A DNA stretch of 40,370 nucleotides from Bacillota bacterium (GCA_021797675.1 JAJZZH010000100.1:1-40370); one strand, 5' to 3'; counted from the stretch's first letter, positions 16,278-25,648 are shown. Numbers and translations: made by a program. The notes: a model not told the origin generated them from the letters alone.

Positions 16278-16889
16278 TCACGAGATCGTGATGTCATATT
16301 CCATCCGTCGAGCGGTTTCTCGTGCAATTTCCGAACCGACTAATCGCTTGACAATGTGGAACGACATATTGATGCCTGCCGAAATCCCCCCTGACGTGAC
16401 AATCACGCCTTCGTCGACAAACTTGACGTTTCGTTGGACGAGGACCCTAGGAAATTCAGACTCCAGGCGGGCGTAACTGCCCCAATGCGTCGTCGCGCGC
16501 TTGCCGTTCAAAAGCCCTGCCTTCGCCAAGAGAAGAGCACCTGTGCACACGGAACTCATTATTTGTACGTCATCCATACGGTCCTGAATCCATGCGATGA
16601 GCTTCGCGTTACGAATCTCCGTCTCTCGTGCCCCGGGCCCTCCGGGAACCACGAGGATGTCGAAGTGTGGGGCGCTGACAAAACTGAAATCAGGGTAGAC
16701 TTTCAGCCCGTTGCGTGCCGTGACCATTTCCCCCGTTTGCGAGATGGTCTTCACCGCAAATGGCTTGTGCTGGGTGACGGGGTTGGTGGCAACCGAAAAC
16801 ACTTCAAAAGGGCCGGCAAAATCAAGGACCTCGACGTCGTTAAAAAGCACAATACCCACTGCCCACTGTTCACCAGTCAAATTCCCCAT
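16278..16889 (-). CDS. DJ-1/PfpI-family protein
   Basis: This 203-residue protein has the class-I glutamine-amidotransferase-like fold of the DJ-1/PfpI family. The nucleophile elbow is SVCTGALLLAKAGLL with Cys115, followed by THWG with His135, and an acidic residue in DVEVLDFAGPFEV near the N-terminus. This layout is close to isonitrile hydratase-like proteins and to the sensor domain of AraC-type regulators such as GlxA/FtrA, but no DNA-binding domain is attached. The ATG at 16889 is preferred over a GTG at 16913. The function, perhaps a small-molecule hydratase or a stress protein, is open. It stands alone, with A+T-rich DNA upstream at 16945-16975. Confidence 0.82.
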   Translation of the reverse strand: MGNLTGEQWAVGIVLFNDVEVLDFAGPFEVFSVATNPVTQHKPFAVKTISQTGEMVTARNGLKVYPDFSFVSAPHFDILVVPGGPGARETEIRNAKLIAWIQDRMDDVQIMSSVCTGALLLAKAGLLNGKRATTHWGSYARLESEFPRVLVQRNVKFVDEGVIVTSGGISAGINMSFHIVKRLVGSEIARETARRMEYDITIS

Positions 16890-16987
16890 CCCCCCGTCAT
16901 TCCTCAATTGCACCCTGGTTCAACTCAACCGACATGGATGTGCATAGGATATTTTACCCATATATTTTCAATAGGGCGCAGCGAACG

Positions 16988-17212
16988 CTATTTCGTGGCC
17001 CAAGCGCGCGCAACGCTATCCACGACACCCGGTGGCAACTGCGGGCGCTGGAGAGCCAGGGCGGCATGTTGATACTCTGCGAGGAATTGATCCAGATGTT
17101 TGATAATGCGAAACACAGAAGCCTTGCGCACCCTACTCCAGGAAATGCTGCTTGGTGCGGCCGAGGCCGCACCAACCCAGCGCCGCAGAGGTGGACCCGG
17201 CTCTTCGAGCAC
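16988..17212 (-). CDS. possible small hypothetical protein
   Basis: A 74-codon frame begins at GTG about 33 bases after the OppF stop on the same strand, with AAGGA eleven bases upstream. Its C-terminal half reads plausibly as helix, for example RIIKHLDQFLAEYQHAALAL. The first half is Pro/Ala-rich and contains a perfect inverted repeat. I do not recognise it. It could be a real short gene, a remnant of a longer one, or chance. Confidence 0.3.
   Translation of the reverse strand: MLEEPGPPLRRWVGAASAAPSSISWSRVRKASVFRIIKHLDQFLAEYQHAALALQRPQLPPGVVDSVARAWATK
17152..17175. repeat. 10-bp inverted repeat downstream of OppF
   Basis: TTGGTGCGGC and GCCGCACCAA enclose CGAG, a strong hairpin on either strand about 75 bases after the OppF stop. 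It may end the operon transcript, although no T-run follows. Confidence 0.45.
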
Positions 17213-17245
17213 CTTATTCAAAGTCCTTAAACATAATAAGTAGAT

Positions 17246-18304
17246 TCATTCCAAGCCGTGATGCCCTCCCTCCAAGACTTCCTCCCGCGGAATTGCCGCG
17301 ACGCTTCTCGGCGTCGGATACCAGCAACGATGCAGGTGTTCTGGGGTGGATCGGTCTTCCGTCGCCAGCACGAGCGGTGGATGGTTGGTTCGACAGCGCT
17401 CGGTAGCAAACGGGCACCTCGGCGAAAAAGAACAACTGGGTTCCTTGGCCACGACTTCGTCCATGTCCCGTTCCAGAAGGTACCGGTCCGGTCCGGGCTC
17501 CTCCATCCCCCGCAAGACCGGCATGGCACTGAGCAGAGCCTGGGTGTACGGGTGCAACGGGCGACGAATCACCTCGTCGGTCGGACCATATTCGACCATC
17601 TCGCCCTGATAGAGCACGCACAGCGCACCATCAGCGGCGATGTAACGCGCTGCCGCGACATCGTGGGTAATGAACAGGATGGCGAGCGTAAGCTGGGTTC
17701 TCAGTTCCGCCAGGAGATTGAGAATATCCAGGCGCATGGACACGTCAATCATGGACACCGCTTCGTCCCCGATCAGCACGGTGGGATTCACGGTGAGGGC
17801 CCGCGCAATGACGACCCGCTGACGCTGCCCTCCAGATAAGGCATGGGGATACTTGTGCAGGGTGCCTTGCGGGTTAAGCCCGACGAGTTCCAGAAGTTCA
17901 CGGGCGCGCCGGTCCACCCAGGATCCTGCGTCGGCTTTGCCCAGCCGGCGGGCTTCGTGCGTCAGCGGCGCATGCAACGTATGTCGGATGGTATGGGAGG
18001 GGTTAAGCGCCGTATAGGGATCCTGATGGATCATCTGCACTTTCAGAAAGGACGCCTGACGCTCCGCCGGCGCTAGGGAAGCCAGGTCCTGGCCATCATA
18101 GATCAGGGATCCGCCACTCGGCGATTCCAATCCTGCCAGGATGCGTCCCATGGTGGTTTTCCCGCATCCCGACTCCCCGATTACCGAAATGACTGCCTGA
18201 TCGTTCAACGTCAAATTGACGCCGCGCAGGGCCTGCACCGGGTTGCGGGTCAACAGGCTCCCGCTTCCCGGAAAGGTCTTTTGCAGATCGCGCACCTCAA
18301 TCAT
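17246..18304 (-). CDS. oppF: oligopeptide-type ABC transporter ATPase (OppF/DppF)
   Basis: This 352-residue cytoplasmic ATPase has Walker A GESGCGKTTMG, signature LSGGQRQR, a Q-loop in MIHQDPYTALNP, and H-loop FITHD. Walker B reads LIGDEAVSMIDVS, where most relatives have DEPVSALD. The C-terminal oligopeptide-transporter extension is present, with SCSFSPRCPFATERC and a later HRCW whose cysteines can hold an iron-sulfur cluster in related transporters. It pairs with OppD as the heterodimeric motor of the importer. The ATG overlaps the OppD stop by eight bases, with GGGAGGG upstream. It is the last recognised gene of the cluster. Confidence 0.92.
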   Translation of the reverse strand: MIEVRDLQKTFPGSGSLLTRNPVQALRGVNLTLNDQAVISVIGESGCGKTTMGRILAGLESPSGGSLIYDGQDLASLAPAERQASFLKVQMIHQDPYTALNPSHTIRHTLHAPLTHEARRLGKADAGSWVDRRARELLELVGLNPQGTLHKYPHALSGGQRQRVVIARALTVNPTVLIGDEAVSMIDVSMRLDILNLLAELRTQLTLAILFITHDVAAARYIAADGALCVLYQGEMVEYGPTDEVIRRPLHPYTQALLSAMPVLRGMEEPGPDRYLLERDMDEVVAKEPSCSFSPRCPFATERCRTNHPPLVLATEDRSTPEHLHRCWYPTPRSVAAIPREEVLEGGHHGLE

Positions 18305-19325
18305 CTAGCGCTCCCTCCCAATAGCAAGCCCTGCGCTGATCCCCCCCCACGTCCTCTAACGGCGGCCGTTCCCGTTCGCACCGGTCAAGACGGTACCGAC
18401 AGCGGTCCCGAAAGACGCAACCCTCGCTCGGGATCATCGTCAGATCGGGGGGAGAGCCATGCAGGGGTCGTATCCGTCGCAAATCGCCGGTCAACCGAGG
18501 CATCGAGCGGGCAAGGGCATGGGTATACGGATGTCGAGGATGTCCCAGGACAACGCGGGTCGGCCCTTGTTCGACGATGGAGCCCGCATACATCACCGCA
18601 ACCTGATCCGCCACTTCGGCCACCACGCCGATGTCATGCGTAATGAGAACCGTGGTGAGCTGACGTTGCTGTTGAACAACCTTAATGATCTCCAACACCC
18701 GGGACTGGGTAAGCAGATCAAGCGCCGTGGTCGGTTCATCCAGCAGCAGGATTTGGGGTTGGAGCACCAGGGCCATGATGAGGCCGATACGTTGCCGCAT
18801 CCCCCCGGAAAGTTGATGAGGATACGCATTCAGTACGCGCTGAGGATTCATGGCCATGGTGCGGGCTAACGTTTCCGCTTCTTTCAACAGGCCGCGGGCG
18901 TCCCGGCCATGAGACCTGGCTAGGTCGACGATCTGCTGACGAACCCGGTTTACCGGGTTCATGGTATTCTGCGAGGCTTGAAACACCGTGCCCACATAGG
19001 CTCCGCGGAGGTTCCGTAAGGCACGGCCCTTCAAGGCCAAGGCGTTCTTGCCATGGTCGGCGTACGATACGCTGCCGCTGACTATCCGTCCCGGAGCGCT
19101 TATGCCGTTGAGCAAGGTCAGCCCCAGGGTGGACTTCCCGGATCCGGACTCCCCAATGATCGCGGTGATGCGCCCGCTCAGGATGTCCAAGTTGATATGG
19201 GAGACCGCCGGAAATTCTCCCGCCTCTGTTTGATAAGTGACCGTGAGATCGCGGATGCGACAGGCTACGTGATGCGAAACCTCATCGGTATCAACCTTCT
19301 GCCACGGCGAAACGCTCTTCTGCAC
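18297..19325 (-). CDS. oppD: oligopeptide-type ABC transporter ATPase (OppD/DppD)
   Basis: This 342-residue ATPase has Walker A GESGSGKSTLG (58-68), Q-loop TVFQASQNTMNP, signature LSGGMRQR, Walker B ILLLDEPTTALD and H-loop LITHD. A C-terminal extension carries CVFRDRCRYRLDRC and a final Cys, the pattern of the OppD/OppF iron-sulfur or peptide-transporter domain. The start is taken as GTG at 19325, two bases after the OppC stop, with GAGGAAGG seven bases ahead. The open frame to 19412 lies inside OppC. It works with OppF, OppB and OppC. Confidence 0.92.
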   Translation of the reverse strand: MQKSVSPWQKVDTDEVSHHVACRIRDLTVTYQTEAGEFPAVSHINLDILSGRITAIIGESGSGKSTLGLTLLNGISAPGRIVSGSVSYADHGKNALALKGRALRNLRGAYVGTVFQASQNTMNPVNRVRQQIVDLARSHGRDARGLLKEAETLARTMAMNPQRVLNAYPHQLSGGMRQRIGLIMALVLQPQILLLDEPTTALDLLTQSRVLEIIKVVQQQRQLTTVLITHDIGVVAEVADQVAVMYAGSIVEQGPTRVVLGHPRHPYTHALARSMPRLTGDLRRIRPLHGSPPDLTMIPSEGCVFRDRCRYRLDRCERERPPLEDVGGDQRRACYWEGALDD

Positions 19326-19327
19326 GG

Positions 19328-20230
19328 CTACACCTTCCTCAACCGGGGATTCAGCATTTCGTCTACCGCTCCCAAGAACAAAACAATCCCCAGCGAGAGC
19401 GACATGATACAAGCGATTGGCGATAGGAGGTACAGCAGCGCCCGCGTGCTATACATGGCCCCCGCTTGGGAAAACGCGAGATTGAGCATGACGCCCCAAT
19501 TGTTGGTCGATACCGGAACCACCCCCAGGAAGAACAGGCCCACCTGGGCGTAAATGGCCCCGGTAACCGCCATCAGGAAGTGCATGGCCACGAAGGGAGC
19601 GGTATTGGGAAAAATCTCGCTGACGATGATTTCGAAGCGGGTCAGCCCCAGCCCCCTGGCGGCCTCGACGAATCCGCGCTCCCGAAGGCTCAGCGTCTGC
19701 GAACGTACCGCGCGGGCAAGTCCCGCCCACCCCGTCAGGCCCAACACCAGCCCCATCGACACCGGGCTGCCAAAGTGCCACACCGTGGACAGCGCCACCA
19801 GCAGGGGAAATCCTGGAACGGTCAGGAAGAAGTCGGCGATGCGCATGATAACGCCGGCAACCAGCCCGGGAAAGTAACCCGATATCAGTCCCAGCATGGT
19901 TCCGATGCCCACGGTGAAAAAAGCCGCCAGGCCCGCCGACGTTAGAACATAGCGGGAGCCCGTGATGATAAGGGCCAGCACGTCGGTGCCTTCAAAGTCG
20001 GTGCCGAGCGGATGGGCCCAGGTCGGCGGGGCATAAACATTGCTGGGATTAATCGGCAACATGCGCGGATAGAGCATGGGTCCCACGATAGCCATCAAGA
20101 TATAGAAGATTAAGATCCCCAGCCCAATCAGCCGTCCCGGCTTTCGCGTGACGGCGTGCCAAGCGATTTGCCAGAAGGACGGGGGATTCCAAGGATTGAC
20201 GGGTCGGGTTGCCATGGGCGCCGCCGCCAT
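19328..20230 (-). CDS. oppC: oligopeptide-type ABC permease (OppC/DppC)
   Basis: This 300-residue membrane protein has the N-terminal cytoplasmic and first-helix segment typical of OppC (WHAVTRKPGRLIGLGIL). HPLGTDFEGTDVLALI follows, the family's substrate-facing loop before the permease core. The EAA loop reads FVEAARGLGLTRFEIIV. About six membrane helices are expected. The ATG at 20230 has GGGAGGT about eleven bases upstream; the frame extends further without support. It heterodimerises with OppB, encoded 37 bases upstream. Confidence 0.92.
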   Translation of the reverse strand: MAAAPMATRPVNPWNPPSFWQIAWHAVTRKPGRLIGLGILIFYILMAIVGPMLYPRMLPINPSNVYAPPTWAHPLGTDFEGTDVLALIITGSRYVLTSAGLAAFFTVGIGTMLGLISGYFPGLVAGVIMRIADFFLTVPGFPLLVALSTVWHFGSPVSMGLVLGLTGWAGLARAVRSQTLSLRERGFVEAARGLGLTRFEIIVSEIFPNTAPFVAMHFLMAVTGAIYAQVGLFFLGVVPVSTNNWGVMLNLAFSQAGAMYSTRALLYLLSPIACIMSLSLGIVLFLGAVDEMLNPRLRKV

Positions 20231-20267
20231 GTGTTCTACCTCCCAAATGTGTTGTGGACTTCTCCCG

Positions 20268-21263
20268 TCAAAACCGCTGAATGCGCGGATCGAGGACGCT
20301 GTACAGCACATCCGCGGCAATATTGGCAAAGATCACGGCAATCGTGATCATGAGAAATGCCCCGTCCATCAAAGGATAATCGCGCGCATTGAGGGCCGAG
20401 TACATCATGTAGCCGAGACCCGGATAGTCAAAGATCGTTTCGATAAAGAGGGCGCCACCAAACATGAACCCAATCGACAACGTAAGGATCGTAAACAGGG
20501 GCAAGATCGCGTTGCGCGCAATGTACCGGAGCTGGATGAGAGGACTTACACCCCTCAACTGCGCTGCCTGAATATAATCCTCGCCGAGGACGGACGTCAC
20601 GCTCCCGCGCATGGCCAGGGCCCATCCGCCAAAGCCGGAGAGCGCATAGGCCGCGACCGGCAGGATCGCATGGCGCAGCAGCGATCCCACAAAGGCTCCG
20701 TTCCATCCCGGGGTAATCGCGGCGTTGTACGGCGCGCCGAACGGAAAGATCTTCCATATCGTGGTGAACACATATGCCAACAGCAGCGCCATCATAAATT
20801 GCGGGATGCCGTGCAAAAACGTGGCCAAGAGCGACAGCCCGTCCCCCGCCTGGGAGTTGCGGTTGGCCGCCGCCAGCACGCCCGTAATCATCCCGATCAC
20901 GAAACTGAGGAGCAGCCCGGTCAATACCATAATGATCGTCCACGGCATAGCCTGCATCAGGAGATGAAGCACCGGTACCCCCGAATACGAGATCGATCTC
21001 CCCAAATCGAAGTGCAGGACCTGCCAGATGTAATGCACATACTGGATATACAGGGGTGCGTGCGGAACAAATCCGTACATGGCCCGAACCTGGGCTTGGG
21101 CTTGCAATGGGGACATGCCCTGTTGAAGCAACGTATCCAGTTCGGTTTGAACGGGGTTCCCGGGCATAACGTGCACGAGAAAAAAGGTGAAGGAGGTGAC
21201 CACCAACACCATCACGACCCCACCGACCACGCGCCGCACCAATCGGATCCACAGGGCTTGCAT
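20268..21263 (-). CDS. oppB: oligopeptide-type ABC permease (OppB/DppB)
   Basis: This 331-residue permease begins with RRVVGGVVMVLVVTSFTFFL, the usual first helix, followed by HVMPGNPV, a hallmark of OppB/DppB. LGRSISYSGVPV precedes the permease core, and the EAA-type loop is YIQAAQLRGVSPLIQLRY. About six helices are expected. GGGAGGAGG stands before the ATG. It is the first transporter-membrane gene after MupG, 113 bases away, so the importer is tied to muramic-acid sugar metabolism by position. The exact substrate (muropeptide, MurNAc-disaccharide or peptide) is inference. Confidence 0.92.
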   Translation of the reverse strand: MQALWIRLVRRVVGGVVMVLVVTSFTFFLVHVMPGNPVQTELDTLLQQGMSPLQAQAQVRAMYGFVPHAPLYIQYVHYIWQVLHFDLGRSISYSGVPVLHLLMQAMPWTIIMVLTGLLLSFVIGMITGVLAAANRNSQAGDGLSLLATFLHGIPQFMMALLLAYVFTTIWKIFPFGAPYNAAITPGWNGAFVGSLLRHAILPVAAYALSGFGGWALAMRGSVTSVLGEDYIQAAQLRGVSPLIQLRYIARNAILPLFTILTLSIGFMFGGALFIETIFDYPGLGYMMYSALNARDYPLMDGAFLMITIAVIFANIAADVLYSVLDPRIQRF

Positions 21264-21376
21264 GGTGACCTCCTCCCTGCCAGAGTTCTGCTATTTGGAC
21301 GCGACCTGGATCAGATCGCCCAGCGCCGAACTCCTCGCCTGGCATAGCCTCAGCCCGACGCGATCTCGCACGGGCC

Positions 21377-22495
21377 CTACCCCACGCTCTGGAACCGAAA
21401 CCGAACGCGGGGACCGAGGCTCTCCAGAAGCGGAAGATCTTCGTCGATGACCCACCCCACCACATTCACCCGGGAATCTGCGGGCAAATCGACCCGGGCA
21501 ATCTGCAGTTCCCCCGCAAATCGTAGATACCGCGCGTTATCCACGGTCACCGCACCGCGGCGCCGGGCCAGGGACCGCGCTTGCGGTAAAATCCCGGAGG
21601 CGCCGGACTTCTGCCTCCATCCGGCTGCGCGGTGGACCAACGCAAAATCCTGCGCCAAGTGGACATGCACCGCGTCCAGCGCCACTGCCCGCTCCGCGGC
21701 GCCGGCTTCGGGGTTCAACCGTATCCGGATCACAAGGCTCGGGTCCTCCGTCGCCGCCAAGAGGGCCTTGAGTTCGCTCGGATCGTCCGTCTGATCGCCG
21801 AGATACACCTGGTCGCACCATCCGAGGCTAAACAACTCCTGCGCGGCGATCCCCGGCGGCACATAGCGATGCCCCTCGAGGGTGGGAAGTCCCTCGGAGG
21901 TCATGTAGCGATGGTTGCTCTGAGACGCCACAAACCCCATCACCACACAGCCGTACCGATGGAGGCGGAGGGCCTGTTCGGCCACGAAGGATCGCGCTAA
22001 TCCACTCTCCGCGCGGGGATAATAATTGTGCGACGCCACCGTGCCGTTCAGCGGGACCCCGAGCCCCTGGAGCCGTTCCAGACTGGCGTCGGTGACCGGA
22101 CTGCCGTTCAACACCACATGCATCTGAAATTGGTCCACGGTGTTCAGCAGTTGCCGGATTTCCTCGTCGGAAAAGCCGGCGTCAAGCCGCAGGCTCTGAA
22201 TACCAAGCTGGCGCAGCGCCCTCAGGTCGTTGAGGTTTCCGCCAATCCGCTGAAACACGATCGGGTGCACGTCTGCCATGATGGCGAGATGCCGCTGCTC
22301 CGCGAGTTTTCCGATGGCCTGGAACTCGTCGAGGCTTCCGGGGATATCGGCTTCGGGCATCTGCAGCGACGTGAAGAAATGCCGGATGCCCAGGTCCGCC
22401 GCCAGCGAGACACAGTCATAGGCCGACGAGCGGGTGGTGGACGGGATGCCCAGGTAAAACGACGTACCCACGACCCGCGAAGCCGGAAGCGTCAT
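21377..22495 (-). CDS. mupG: MupG-like 6-phospho-N-acetylmuramidase (DUF871)
   Basis: This 372-residue protein matches the DUF871/MupG family, cytoplasmic enzymes that cleave MurNAc-6-phosphate from GlcNAc during peptidoglycan recycling. An N-terminal TIM barrel carries GTSFYLGIPS, ADVHP (Asp75) and SHNYYPRAESGL (from 155), the family's central signature. GLPTLEGHR (202-210) and a C-terminal cyclophilin-like domain (about 260-372) follow. The ATG at 22495 has AGGAGG eight bases upstream; GTG at 22504 is too close to it. It lies directly downstream of NamZ, a linkage known from recycling loci. A phosphorylated substrate is expected, but no PTS or MurNAc kinase is visible nearby. Confidence 0.85.
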   Translation of the reverse strand: MTLPASRVVGTSFYLGIPSTTRSSAYDCVSLAADLGIRHFFTSLQMPEADIPGSLDEFQAIGKLAEQRHLAIMADVHPIVFQRIGGNLNDLRALRQLGIQSLRLDAGFSDEEIRQLLNTVDQFQMHVVLNGSPVTDASLERLQGLGVPLNGTVASHNYYPRAESGLARSFVAEQALRLHRYGCVVMGFVASQSNHRYMTSEGLPTLEGHRYVPPGIAAQELFSLGWCDQVYLGDQTDDPSELKALLAATEDPSLVIRIRLNPEAGAAERAVALDAVHVHLAQDFALVHRAAGWRQKSGASGILPQARSLARRRGAVTVDNARYLRFAGELQIARVDLPADSRVNVVGWVIDEDLPLLESLGPRVRFRFQSVG

Positions 22496-22563
22496 ACCAC
22501 GCACCTCCTGTGTTTTGCAAAACCCCTCCGCACCGACCGACGCGCACGATGCGCATCGGCCGC

Positions 22564-23730
22564 TTAGCCCTCCGTCTCGGGATAGAGCAGGGCGTCGGCG
22601 CGCCCGGCCTCATAGGCGGCCCACGCGTCACCCTGCTCCAGGTAGCGATCCGCCTGCCCCACGTGAATCCATTCAGCCAGCTGATCCGTTCCCGCCAGCG
22701 CCTCGAAGTGCGAAGGGCGGTCCGGGGTTTGCGCCTTCTCAATGACAAACTGGTCGGGATAGAGGGTGGTGAGTGCCGTTAACAGGTCGACCCCCAGTTT
22801 GACCGGGCGAGCCGACGCCGGATCGAACACATGGAAGAGAACCCCGCCGCACGCCTCGCCGGCGTACGCGTGCGACGAAGGCGCAAAGCGCACCGGGTAG
22901 GCCCGGACGCCGGGGAGCTCAAGGTCATTCAACTGCCATGCCAATTGATGCCCGTCGATGAACGGCGCCCCCACCATCTCCAAGGGCCGCGCCGTCCCTC
23001 GGCCCACACTCACGTTCGTCCCCTCAAAGAGGCCGAGTCCGGGATACAGGAGCATCATGTTGAGACCGGTCACGTTGGGCGACGGGGGGGCCCAAGGCAG
23101 CCCGGTATCGTTCCATACCATATCGCGCGTCCAGCCGGCCATCTCGACCACGGTCAAGTCCGCGCCTAAGGCGAACTGTTGGTTAACGTAGCGTGCCAAC
23201 TCGCCCATGGTCAGACCATGGCGATTCGGCAGCGGGAAGAAGCCGACGAAGGAACGAAACCGCTCCTCAATGATATTGCCTTCGGTCACCCTTCCGCCAA
23301 TCGGATTGGGGCGGTCGAGGACGACGACGGGAATGCCGTGTTTGGCCCCGGCCATGATCGCCAGGGCCATCGTATTCATATAGGTATAGTAGCGTGCCCC
23401 GACATCTTGCAGGTCGACCACCAAGACCTCGACAGCGTCGAGGAACGGTTCGGGAACATCGCGACTTTGCCCATAAAGGCTCGCGAGGGGCAGGCCGGTA
23501 TGCGCATCGACCGACCCCTGGTCGGCTTGGCCGCCCGGCTTCGCGCCCCACAGGCCGTGCTCGGGTCCCAACAAGGCCACCACCTCACACCATGCGGCAT
23601 GATGCAAGAGGTCGATCGTTGGCACCCACTTTCTGCTCGCTGCAGCATAGTTGGAAACCAGGCCCACCCGTTTGGCTTTCAGCGCTTTGGGCGGATGCTC
23701 CATGACCCGGTCGATGCCCAGTTGGACCAT
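22564..23730 (-). CDS. namZ: NamZ-like exo-beta-N-acetylmuramidase (DUF1343)
   Basis: This 388-residue protein is a DUF1343 family member. The characterised Bacillus subtilis enzyme NamZ (YbbC) removes terminal MurNAc from peptidoglycan fragments. Visible family blocks are GPEHGLWG (Glu57, His58), DLQDVGARYYTY (106-117), PNPIGG (141-146), NRHGLTMGELA, PSPN (216-219), LFEGTNVSVGRGT (234-246) and GAPFIDG. It starts with MVQLGIDRVM and has no signal peptide, unlike the secreted Bacillus enzyme. It should therefore act inside the cell on imported fragments. GGAGGAGGG is seven bases before the ATG. It is encoded between the binding protein and MupG. Confidence 0.9.
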   Translation of the reverse strand: MVQLGIDRVMEHPPKALKAKRVGLVSNYAAASRKWVPTIDLLHHAAWCEVVALLGPEHGLWGAKPGGQADQGSVDAHTGLPLASLYGQSRDVPEPFLDAVEVLVVDLQDVGARYYTYMNTMALAIMAGAKHGIPVVVLDRPNPIGGRVTEGNIIEERFRSFVGFFPLPNRHGLTMGELARYVNQQFALGADLTVVEMAGWTRDMVWNDTGLPWAPPSPNVTGLNMMLLYPGLGLFEGTNVSVGRGTARPLEMVGAPFIDGHQLAWQLNDLELPGVRAYPVRFAPSSHAYAGEACGGVLFHVFDPASARPVKLGVDLLTALTTLYPDQFVIEKAQTPDRPSHFEALAGTDQLAEWIHVGQADRYLEQGDAWAAYEAGRADALLYPETEG

Positions 23731-23809
23731 GACTTGCCCTCCTCCGACATTTCTGGCAAACCTTCCCCAAGGGCAGGACGCGCGCCGCTATCGCATACGT
23801 CACTTCAAT

Positions 23810-25648
23810 TCAACGCGGGCGAATGTATCCGAGCATCATCCAAAGGCCGACCGGAGGGAAATAACCGGCAGCCCCCTCCATGACCTGGGAGTTCTTCAGA
23901 GGAAACTTCGTGTATTGGCGTTGGTTGATAAATCCGGTCTGCAGGTTGTCCCACAACGGAATAAACGGTACGTATTGGTTGGTGAGCAATGCCAATTTAA
24001 CCATCGTCGCTTTGATGGTCTGCGAATTCGAGGTTCTTTCCAACGCATTGGTCAACACCCCGGGGCTAACCTTGCCGACGCCTTTGACATTGACCGTCGT
24101 GGGAAAGTCAATCCAGTTTTCGCCGTTGGGCGTGCCGGGGTTGACGCGGACTAACTGGGAACCCACCGTCTTGTAGCCGTCGGCGGTGCCATAATAGGGC
24201 GACCACGTGTAATAGGCCTCTGGTCCTTCCTGCCCGAAAGCCATCGACACGGGGTACGTCCCGGCGACTTGGTCCGCGAAATACGTGGCCAGTTCGGGGG
24301 TGGCAAATTTGGCGCGGATACCAAACCCCGTCAGTTCGCGGGCGATGATTTCCACCGCCGACACCCAAGCCGGGTAGCCGGCGGGAGCATACAACGTCAG
24401 CGTCCAAGGTTTGCCGTTGGGCATGAGCCACTGGCCCCGCTTCGTCTTGCGAAATCCCGCCTTCCGCAAAATCGCCGCGGCCTTGGCGGGATTGTAGGCG
24501 TAGGGCTGCAGGGCAGATCGTTGTCGAACGGTCAGAACCTTGTTCGTCTCGGAATCGATCATCCCATCCAGGTAGTGCGCCGGCGTCCCCGAGACCGGGT
24601 TCGCCACGTGCTGGATGCTCTTGCGGTTGAGCAAATAGGCGAACGCTTGGCGCACCGGGAGAAGATTATAGGGGTAGTGATGCTCGCCAAAGGCGATGCC
24701 GGCCAAGCCGTACACATGGACGCGGTAAAAGACGTTGCCAGGCGTTTTTTTGGCCTGTTCCAGCACGTTGAGCGGGATCCCGCCGGTGGCCTGATTGATG
24801 CCGTCAATCATATAACTCCAGTCCGAAGGACCGCCGGTATTGTTGCGCAACACCACTTCTGACACATGGATCGTAGCCTGGCCGTAAAAGTGGGGGTTTT
24901 TCTTGAACACCACTTCTCCGGGGTTGACTCCGGTCAGCACGAACGGGCCGGACGCAATGTCCGTGGCGGGCGCAAAGGTCGTAACCGTCTTGTCGAGTTG
25001 GGTAAGTTCGGTTTGCGCCTTGGCCGCCGTCTTCTGGGCAGCCGGGTTATGTCCCGTATATTCTGACTCCTTGATCACGGTCCAGATATGCTTGGGAAGC
25101 AAGTGCCCATATTCGGCCGCAGGAACGATAATTTGCGACAACATGCTGTCCAAGAACATGTTGTAATGCGTCCCGGGCACCTCGACGAACTGTATTTCCC
25201 GCGGGCCGAGCACCTTCACCTGACTCAGATAATAGCCTTGGGCAGTACCCAGGACAAATCGGATGGCCCAGGACGTCTTCACGTCCGCAGCCGTGATGGG
25301 CGTCCCGTTGGACCATTTCGCCGCGCGCAGCCAGACCGTGAGTACGGATCCCGCGCGGTTCAATTTCCAGCGCTGTGCAAGCGCCGGCCAATACGCGGCG
25401 GGGTTGTCCGGATTGGTCGTCTGTTTGAAAAACGCCAAGGGCAAAAGGTCCATCCCAATCTTGGGCAGGCCGTTCGCATTGAAAGGATTGATGGGTGCCC
25501 CGGGCTGAATCATCGTGATACTGGTGAAGGGAGGAACCGTGCTGATCGGCGACCGGTCGGCAGGTCTTCGCCCCATTCCCCCAGAGAAGGCAACCGTGTT
25601 GGCAGCCAACGCCATCGCAAAGCCCGCTACCACAATCTTCTTCATCAT
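23810..25648 (-). CDS. oligopeptide-type ABC substrate-binding protein
   Basis: This 612-residue protein belongs to the solute-binding family 5 (DppA/OppA). After a Sec signal (about 1-25), PFTSITMIQPGAPINPFNAN begins the mature lobe. WKLNRAGSVLTVWLRAAKWS with NGTPITAADVKTSW is the family signature; NLLPVRQAFAYLLNRKSI follows. The signal region contains no Cys, so there is no lipobox. Members of this family bind peptides, and some bind muropeptides (MppA) or oligosaccharides. Placement next to NamZ and MupG favours a cell-wall fragment. Two adjacent ATG codons follow GGAGGGG; the first is used. Confidence 0.88.
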   Translation of the reverse strand: MMKKIVVAGFAMALAANTVAFSGGMGRRPADRSPISTVPPFTSITMIQPGAPINPFNANGLPKIGMDLLPLAFFKQTTNPDNPAAYWPALAQRWKLNRAGSVLTVWLRAAKWSNGTPITAADVKTSWAIRFVLGTAQGYYLSQVKVLGPREIQFVEVPGTHYNMFLDSMLSQIIVPAAEYGHLLPKHIWTVIKESEYTGHNPAAQKTAAKAQTELTQLDKTVTTFAPATDIASGPFVLTGVNPGEVVFKKNPHFYGQATIHVSEVVLRNNTGGPSDWSYMIDGINQATGGIPLNVLEQAKKTPGNVFYRVHVYGLAGIAFGEHHYPYNLLPVRQAFAYLLNRKSIQHVANPVSGTPAHYLDGMIDSETNKVLTVRQRSALQPYAYNPAKAAAILRKAGFRKTKRGQWLMPNGKPWTLTLYAPAGYPAWVSAVEIIARELTGFGIRAKFATPELATYFADQVAGTYPVSMAFGQEGPEAYYTWSPYYGTADGYKTVGSQLVRVNPGTPNGENWIDFPTTVNVKGVGKVSPGVLTNALERTSNSQTIKATMVKLALLTNQYVPFIPLWDNLQTGFINQRQYTKFPLKNSQVMEGAAGYFPPVGLWMMLGYIRPR

